64,000 nucleotides of DNA, from contig JABAKD010000020.1 in NCBI GenBank assembly GCA_012845835.1, forward strand, positions 11,424,488 through 11,488,487. The letters are read 5' to 3'. The notes beneath the pieces are model-generated. The model had not been told where the DNA came from and did no database searches. It saw only the letters and a program-made list of their open reading frames with translations. A program made the position numbers and the translations under genes. How positions within the stretch are numbered: position 1 is the stretch's first letter; every line of letters begins with the position of its first letter. Shown piece after piece: positions 57,024 to 64,000 of the stretch. Origin of the DNA: Undaria pinnatifida. Taxonomy: Eukaryota > Sar > Phaeophyceae > Laminariales > Alariaceae.

Positions 57024-58737
57024 GTTATTTCCAGGGCTTTTCACGGGTCATGACCCGACCCGCGGGTCGGGTCAAGGGGGTTTCAAAATCCCGCGGGTCG
57101 GGTCGGGTCGGGTCATTACGTTTTAAAATCTCACGGGTCGGGTCGGGTCGGGTCAAGATGTTTTCAAAATCTCGCGGGTCGGGTCGGGTCGGGTCAAAAG
57201 GCTTCAAAATCTCGCGGGTCGGGTCGGGTCGGGTCAAGAGGTTTTCAAGATCTCGCGGGTCGGGTCGGGTCATGACCCGCGAGATACGGGTCACTTCGCG
57301 GGTCAAGCCATAATGACCCGTGGGTTGTTTTAGGCTGACCCGCGGGTCAAACCCGCGGATCTAGCCGGCGGATCCGCCTTTTTCAAACTTAGAGCTGAGA
57401 GCCACGTTGATGCTGTGCAGGCGCCCCGCGGGTCGGGCCCGCGGGTCCGCCAATAAAATACAAACATTTCGGCTTCCTGCCTCCCTCGTGCCGATGCTCC
57501 GATCATATGTCATCACAGCGTGCAGAACAATCACCAGGCAGTACCCCTAGCTACTCGTACCAAGGCATACCGCAGTGTGACGCGAATCCCGTACCTACTG
57601 AAGCCGTAACAACATGTTACAGCAGTAATATTACGGTCATACCAGTACGAAATGTGACCAAACGTAAAAAGGCAAGGAAGGGCAGTCGTCGTCGAAGCAG
57701 CAGCTGTTCGTTAGCTCCAATAGCAGCAGCAGCAGCACTGGCAGCAGCAAGCACCAGCAGCAGACCCCGGATTCTCGCGAATCGCAGCCCCTGCTGACAG
57801 ACCCACCGCCCCAGTTGTGGGCTTGCTGCCGGAGGCGGCTCAGCTGGGCTGCTTGCCGGGGCTGGAGACTGCACAGATAGAAGATAGATACAGCAGTAGT
57901 AGTAGTAGTAGTAGTAGTAGTAGCTAGCTCGAGAATTATCATACCAGTTCGTACGAAATGTGACCAAACGTAAACAAGCAAGAAGAGCAGCCGTTGTCGA
58001 AGCAGCAGCAGCAGCAGCAGCAGCAGCACCCTGGCAGCAGCAAGCACCAGCAGCAGACAACGCATCCTCGCGGATCGCAGCCCCTGCTGACAGATCCACC
58101 GCCCCAGTTGTGGGCTTGCTGTCGAAGGCGGCTCAGTTAGGCTGCTTGCCGGGGCCGGAGATTGCACTTGTAACTTATAACTAGCTCGCTCGTCGGGTCG
58201 CTCGTCGGGTCGACCCGGTGGTCTAACGGTACGGGCATGTCCATGCACGTGGGTTGCGGTTTCTTTCCTATTTCTCGCGACATAATCATCAGCTGCAAAC
58301 AATGCCGGTAAAAAACGCAGAGAACACGACATACTGGGAAAAGTACGAGGGACCAAGGACCAACCAACCGACCGAGGTATACACGCTTTGACCCGTGACT
58401 TTTTGACTCTGACCCGTGAGAAATGTCACGGGTCGAGTTAACGTGACCCGCCAGACGACCCGAATCTCGCGGGTCACCCGGATTGTCGCGGGTCGGGTCG
58501 GGTCGGGTCAGAACGATTTCAAAATCTCGCGGGTCGGGTCGGGTCGGGTCAAGACGTCTCGAAAATCTCGCGGGTCGGGTCGGGTCGGGTCAAGAGGTTT
58601 TCAAAATCTCGCGGGTCGGGTCGGGTCGGGTCAAGACGTCTCGAAAATCTCGCGGGTCGGGTCGGGTCAGCTGACCCGACCCGACCCGACCCGACCCGCG
58701 AGATTTGACCCGACCCGTGAAAAGCCCTGGTTATTTC
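57024..58737. mobile_element. hAT-like non-autonomous element A with GGGTC arrays
   Basis: The element (57032-58729, 1698 bp) starts CAGGGCTTTTCACGGGTC and ends with the exact inverse complement over 18 bp. GTTATTTC is duplicated on both sides (57024-57031 and 58730-58737), an 8-bp target duplication as in hAT transposons, whose ends also commonly start CAGRG. Within ~300 bp of each end are tandem GGGTC units (CGCGGGTCGGGTCGGGTC separated by TTTCAAAATCT). The interior has a ~306-bp internal duplication (GAAATGTGACC at 57649 and 57955) and CAG/TAG microsatellites. No transposase is seen. Short frames (57507-57797) are Ser/Ala/Arg-rich. Confidence 0.85.
57890..58035. repeat. TAG and CAG microsatellites inside element A
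   Basis: (GTA/TAG)n at 57893-57923 and (CAG)n at 58002-58027. They lie in the second internal duplicate of element A. Confidence 0.85.
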
Positions 58738-58855
58738 AGGCATCCGAGCCCACTCAGCCGTCCGGAGAGGATAATGTCTTAAATTTAGTGTGGACAGCGA
58801 TAAAAATGGAGGCCACTCAGGGCCTCTCAGGAGATCGATATTTGTAAGTAGTTGT

Positions 58856-59714
58856 ATATATATCAGGGCTGTTCATGGGTCAGGTCAAACCTCACGGGTC
58901 CGGTCGGGTCGGGTCGGGTCAGCTGACCCGATCCGACCCGCGATAATTTCATAATTTCGACGTCTTGACCCGACCCGGCCCAACCCGCGAGATTATGAAA
59001 CTCTCTGACCTGACGCGACCTGACCCGATCCGACCCGCGATAATTTCATAATTTCGACATCTTGACCCGACCCGGCCCGACCCGCGAGATTATGAAACCC
59101 TCTGACCTGACGCGACCCGACCCGCAAGATTTAAAAACATCTTGACCCGACCTGACCCGACCCATGAGATTTGAAAACCTCCTGGCCCGACCCGACCCCA
59201 CCCGCGAGATTTGAAAGCCTGTCGACCCGACCCGACCCGACCCGACCCGACACACTCCGAGTGACCCGTGAGGTTCGGGTTTCGTGCGGGTCGGGTCGAC
59301 TGGACCCGTGATGTATCTCACGGGTCGAAGTAGAAAAATCACGGGTCGAAATATATCTGGATATGTACCTTGATTGGTTTGGTTGTTCCTTGATCCCTCG
59401 TACTTTTGCCAGGATGTCGTGCTCTCTGTTTGTTTCAACAGTTTTCTTTGCAGCATATTTGTGGTGTGCGCGCGAAAATTGAGGAAGAGCGGAACCCAAA
59501 ATCAAAATCCGCACTTAGCCGTGTCCGTGGCGCTAGACCCCCGGGTGGACCCTACAGCTCTAACCCGATGGCTTCTGCTTCCACCCCGACGAGCGAACTA
59601 GCTATGCAATCTCCGGCCCCGGCAAGCAGCCTAGTTGAGCTGCTTCCGGCAGCATGCCCACAACTGGGGCAGTGGATCTGTCAGCAGGGGCCAGCGATCC
59701 GCGAGAATCCGGGG

Positions 59715-59751
<37 letters not shown>

Positions 59752-60580
59752 CGACGACTGCTCTTGCTCTTTTACGTTTGTTCATATTTCGTACAGGTAT
59801 GATAATTCTTACCGGGTATTCAATGTGTACGTCTTTATTATACTGTCATGTGACGTCTTTATTGTTGTATCCTGCAAGAAGAGTGTGTCGCCTGCCTTTC
59901 GTCGATGGGCTTGGATGGATGACGATATACCTGAATAATAGCTACGGCTACATCCTTCCCTATATTCGCGTAGTACTTGCTGCCTGGTACGAGAAGTTAA
60001 AACCTGGTATGATGGGTATGATTGTTCTGGACGCCAAGGTAACATACGATCGGAGTATCGGCAGGAGAGAGGCTTTCGTGCAGGAAGCGGCATGTTTTGT
60101 ATCATTTTCGGACCCGCGGGTCGGATCCGCGGGTCCGGCCCGCGGGGCACCGGCACGACAAGGGCCCTCCTGCAGGCAGCTGTAAGTTTGAAAAATGTGG
60201 ATCCGCAGGCCAGATCCGCGGGTTCGACCCGCGAGTAAAAAACAACCCGCGGGTCATGGTGGCTTGACCCGCGAGTGACCCGTATCTCGCGGGTCTTGAC
60301 CCGACCCGACCCGCGAGATTTTGGAACCTTTTGACTCGACCCGACCTGACCCGCAAGATTTCGAAACCTCTTGATCCGACCCGATCGACCCGCGACATTT
60401 TAAAATCTCTTGACCCGACCCGACCCGACCCGCAATATTTCAAAACTTCTTGACCCGACCCGACCCGATCCGTGAGGTTTAAAAACATAATGACCCGACC
60501 CGACCCGACTCGCGACGTTTTGAAACCCCCCTGACCCAGCCCGCGGGTCTGGTCATGACGTGAAAATCCCTGATGTATAT
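58856..60580. mobile_element. hAT-like non-autonomous element B with GGGTC arrays
   Basis: The element (58864-60572, 1709 bp) has ends CAGGGCTGTTCATGGGTC and, inverted, CAGGGATTTTCACGTCATGA. Flanking 8-mers are ATATATAT and ATGTATAT (7 of 8 equal). GGGTC/GACCC arrays fill 58895-59300 and 60110-60550. The interior, for example 59605-59700, is the inverse complement of element A at about 58085-58170 (GGCTGCTTGCCGGGGCCGGA), so A and B are relatives lying in opposite orientation only 134 bp apart. A TGC run occupies 59722-59755. No transposase is seen. Confidence 0.8.
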
Positions 60581-61130
60581 ATCAGCCGACCAATCAGCCA
60601 ACGCTATCACTACGCATGCGTACGACAGATCCAACAAAGTCGTTTGGAAAAGAAAGAAAGAAGAAAAAGAAGAGAAGAAAAAAACTAGGAAAGGAAAGGA
60701 AATAACACCGTAATATTAATAGGCAGTTCCTAGGAACGGACTGAAAACCGGCTTTGGGCACATAGAGGCTATTAAGCGCATAAAGGGCACCGGGGGAAGA
60801 ACACAGCAAGGCGAACAAGTCCGGGCGGCCTTACGCTAGCTACTTGCAGCCATGGGAACGCCCACAAACGTCAAGACGATGATAGCCAGACCCAAACTAC
60901 AATCTCTTGGGCAGGACGCCCCCCCTTCCCCCCTCACCCCCCTCACCTCCCCCCCCTCCCCCGCGACCCGTAGAGATGCCGACGATGGTGGCGCTGCCGC
61001 GGCCTTCGCGTGCTGCTCTACAGCTTTCTGCCTGATGCCATTTCCGCATGAATGACTGCCCCCTCCTCGACCCGTCTAAACCACCGGAGTAGTATGAATG
61101 GATGAATCTCGTCCCTACTATTAAAGTCAA
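60581..61130. other. Intergenic region, no gene recognised
   Basis: Contains a purine-rich stretch (60650-60700), a C-rich stretch (60918-60962) and a 67-codon frame (60852-61055) of Pro/Ser/Ala-rich composition without a known domain. Confidence 0.4.
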
Positions 61131-61430
61131 TTATGCGGGTTTAAATCCTCCCGTACTCGTGCTCGTAAGGATTTTTTCTTAGAACGACTATAGAATCGAT
61201 CCTAAAGTAGGTTCTGTTCATTGATAGGGGTTCTTCTTTTTCTTGTGAAAAAAAAATGACGAGCGGAAAGCGCGAGAGCGAGTTAGCGAAAAAACGATGA
61301 AAATCGACGAGCTTAAAAAGCTGAAAAGTGGGAATGCTGAACCCTGTGCGCGATAAAAATAAAGGTATGCGCCGGGAGGGAGAAGGGAAGGCACCTGTGA
61401 CCACGGCTTGTCCAGAAAGTCGCTGAGGGT
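61131..61430 (+). mobile_element. SINE-like copy
   Basis: GCGGGTTTAAATCCTCCCGT resembles a B box. The body follows: TTTTTCTTGTG, GGAAAGCGCGAGAGCGAG, GATGAAAATCGACGAG, GGGAATGCTGAACCC, GCGATAAAAATAAAGG, and ACCTGTGACCACGGCTTGTC near 61393-61412. The same series is found at 62403-62690. Confidence 0.6.
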
Positions 61431-62402
61431 AAATCGTACGAGTTGAGCTGGAGAGTAAAAGTGAGGATAAAACACCGACAACTACAAACCTATGGGTAAT
61501 GACAATTCGACGAGATAAATATGATTTAGTACCTGGTAGCTGATACCGAGCAGGCTGATACAACAGCAACATCAGTCAGCAGCCTATTGAGGATAGTTAC
61601 CTTGCTACTGGCACAACTGAGTACCAGGTAGTCCATCGTAACCTATCGATTGCGCTGTCGTCAACATATCATACGTAGTAATCTGGTATACGTAGTTCGT
61701 ATGTGGTAGGACGCAGCAGCATGGCCTGCTGTTATACGCGACTGGTATACACGAGTTAGTACGTAGACATTTTCAGAGAGTATCGGATCGGTTCGTTGTT
61801 AAGGATAGGTACTAGCCTTTGGTACGGAGCAGCACGAGGCGCGTCGGCGATACCAGTGCAAGGAGTGTGATATGTACGTACGTATCATACACAGGTGGTA
61901 CCAGATTCACACGTACCTCGTAGGATCATAGGACCATGTGAATCTAGTAGATCGTATATCGTAGATTGCGGCGGAACCCTAAAATATCGGTTGTAGTTTA
62001 CAGTTGGCCCGAGGTGTTTTGTACCGGTATGTTTTTATGGTAATCACACCGCTTGCTTTTTAGAGTGGTTCGTACGCTTTCACAAGGTCTTGAGATGTGA
62101 TCGATCGAGCATGCACCACGCACACTCTCTCACAACTCAACTCAACTCAGCAGCGCCACTCTTCCTTCTTCGTCTCTTCTTCGAGACCGCGCTAATAAAC
62201 ACACCACCGCCCTTGGGGCGTCTTTTTGTCATCAGCTCTGCGGAGCTAGACTTGACCGCCACGGCAGAGTAACATCTGCCGAGTCCTTACCTCTCGTGCC
62301 AGATCTGGCATAACCCAGATCGCACGCAGCCACAGGGGACGTATCCCCCCCATCACAGCCAAGTACTGCTGCTGTGCTCATATTGTACAGCAAACGAGTC
62401 TT
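61431..62402. other. Intergenic region, no gene recognised
   Basis: Many GTAC/TACGTA words and ACCTGGTA motifs occur; no frame longer than 60 codons shows a domain. I see nothing else that can be supported. Confidence 0.4.
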
Positions 62403-62690
62403 ACCGGTCGCCCCGGTGGCGTATCAGGTTATCCTCGAGCCTGGTATACGTCAGTTTCGTGAGTTCGAGCCCCGCCGAGTGCATACTCGTATAAATTCGT
62501 TGGGACTTTTTCTTGTGCACACATTGACTTGCGGAGAGCGCGAGAGCGTGACTTAGCAACATTCGATGAAAAATCGACGAGCAGTGGGATTGCTGAACCC
62601 TATACGCGATAAAAATTGAAGGCAAGAACCGGGGGGGAGAAGGGACGACACCTGTGACCACGGCTTGTCCAGAAGCTGGAAAGTAAAAGC
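62403..62690 (+). mobile_element. SINE copy with tRNA-like head
   Basis: Head: ACCGGTCGCCCCGGTGGCGTA with the B-box-like GAGTTCGAGCCCC at 62461. Body: CTTTTTCTTGTGCA, GGAGAGCGCGAGAGCGTG, GATGAAAAATCGACGAG, GGATTGCTGAACCC, GCGATAAAAATTGAAGGC, GGGGGGAGAAGGG and CACCTGTGACCACGGCTTGTC. The head start GGTCGCCCCGGTGG is the same as in the copy at 10880-11250. Confidence 0.75.
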
Positions 62691-63140
62691 GTGAGAAGAA
62701 AAAAAATATATATATATACCAGGTGCAGCACCAGGTATTTCCTCGTACATAATATCATTTTGATACTCGCGTGGTATATACTACAGTCGGTATATGGCTT
62801 GTCTTTCGTGGGAGCGCTCGAACACTCAGCGCTTTGTTTTTTTGCGCATGACTTCAACACCCTGGACAGCAGGAGGCTAAACAATACGTGTGTTGTCAAT
62901 AGATGACGGGGGAAAACCTACCATGTATCGATAACTATTGTCGGTCACAATACCACTCCTGTTCGTTGTGGAAGGCATCTTATCATGTCGATAGATACTA
63001 CTGTCGGCGACGATAGGTTTGGAAAAATCACCGCAACACGAAAGCTACTGTCGTGAAAATAGAAGACTGGTCATGCTGCTGCCGATCGATAGACAATGCC
63101 CATCACAATGGACTGTGCACAGCAGTGTTCATCAGTGGCA

Positions 63141-63500
63141 ATTACCGGTCGCCCTGGTGTTCTATTAATGGCGGTTAACCTCCAACACTATAATACATTT
63201 TTTCTCTTTTTAAGATACCAAGGTTGGAGTCAGGGGTTAACATCTCGGTATGGAGATTGTATTTTCTCAAGACACCAACTGACGAGAGCGCTTTATAGGG
63301 TGGGTAAGCACAATTCGACGCGAGTCGACGAGTGAAAAAGTGCTGGAATGTCATCACGAAGAAATTGAGGCGCGTACCGTAGTGGGGAATGGGGGGAAGA
63401 ACCTGTTTAGTTACCCTGGGTCTGAATTATGTCAAGGGAGGGAGAAAGAGAAATAAAATGTGCGAAAAAATAAGATGGGATGAGCAAAAAAAAAATAATG
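63141..63500 (+). mobile_element. SINE copy
   Basis: Starts ACCGGTCGCCCTGGTGTTCTA, then GGTTAACCTCC in the place of an A box. Body: TTCGACGCGAGTCGACGAG (63315-63333, identical to the copy in ACLY intron 19), GAAATTGAGGCGCGTACCG, AGTGGGGAATGGGGGGAAG, CTGGGTCTGAATTATG, and an A-rich end near 63490. Confidence 0.65.
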
Positions 63501-64000
63501 CCGACCGCAATAGGTTGTATGGGGCGCCTATCGATAGTCGTTGTCGACCGCAATAGGTGGTGCAAGCTATCCATCCATGTATGTTGTGCTTTAGGGAGAA
63601 TAGACTGAAAACATTGTTCAATTCTGTACGTAGCGCCAGCATCTGTCCTTCTTTGCCCTGCTGCTTGATTGCTTTTAACGTGTTGACCCCTTCTCATTCT
63701 TCTTTTAGAAGTCGGCGGTCGGCAGCAATGGCCATCGATATATACGATTACATGTCATCGATATCGGTCGAGACAAAAGTCTATTGTGGAAACACGTTCC
63801 GATGATCTGTTGCGGGCGGCGATGCCAATAGATGGACACAATTGCGTATCTGTTGTTGGCGGCAGTGTCATAGCTATAGATAGCTTATACATGAAAACCA
63901 TGCGATGACGCCCATTTTCCTTGTTTTTTGTACGTTTTCGCGCGCTGCTCACCGTTCCAGTTGTCCCCTGAGGAATTTTCACGGCGCATGACCGAAGAAC
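63501..64000. other. No gene recognised at the window end
   Basis: Frames here are under 100 codons and without domains. CGATCGATAG/ATCGATA words recur between 62930 and 63880 (for example GATCGATAGACAA and CATCGATATATACG). Nothing further can be supported. Confidence 0.4.

Noticed and set aside
57050-57330. GGGTC arrays as telomeric repeats
   Set aside because: They are internal, bounded by inverted ends and an 8-bp target duplication, and run in both orientations.
57637-58356. 239-codon minus-strand frame in element A
   Set aside because: Arises from CAG/TAG microsatellites and the internal duplication read as Leu, Ala and Thr runs; no transposase motif.
57050-60550. Regular GGGTC repeats with spacers, resembling a CRISPR array
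   Set aside because: The units are nested short tandem words with variable, repeat-like spacers, lie at transposon ends in inverted orientation, and the DNA is eukaryotic.

Overview
The window is eukaryotic nuclear DNA. A 24-exon gene with GT-AG introns, tRNA-derived SINE-like repeats, Ty1/copia and Ty3/gypsy LTR retrotransposons and hAT-like elements all point that way. A single-chain ATP-citrate lyase, intron-rich genes of this size and CAG/TAG-type microsatellites would fit a stramenopile, perhaps a brown alga. That assignment is inference only.

Layout. 1-3328: 3' part of a decayed copia element (RNase H tail, polypurine tract, 458-bp LTR), inserted into the integrase of an older, truncated minus-strand gypsy copy (3329-5083). 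5084-7675: no gene seen. 7676-23208 (minus): one complete gene for ATP-citrate lyase, 1118 codons, all 24 exons placed with every junction in frame; its 3.4-kb intron 19 is full of tRNA-like repeats. 23209-23717: divergent intergenic region holding a palindromic MITE-like repeat. 23718-23846 (plus): an isolated exon like the start of the SNF5/SMARCB1 domain. 25876-26508: an open frame made of four 117-bp repeats. 26968-35827 (minus): a young copia element with near-identical 823-bp LTRs but a broken pol, itself split by a 1274-bp retroposon. 36175-37240: seven tandem tRNA-like units. 38200-46233 (plus): a gypsy element with 2-3% divergent LTRs and a frameshifted pol. 46234-57023: repeats, minisatellites and a weak candidate gene. 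57032-60572: two hAT-like non-autonomous elements with GGGTC arrays near their ends. 60573-64000: SINE-like copies.

Functionally only ATP-citrate lyase (cytosolic acetyl-CoA supply) is clearly an intact host gene. A possible SNF5-like chromatin gene lies head to head with it, 509 bp away. Everything else readable is mobile DNA or simple repeats, much of it nested, so relative insertion order can be read: gypsy fragment before the copia at 1-3328, and repeat R before the copia at 27-36 kb, which in turn predates its 1274-bp insert.
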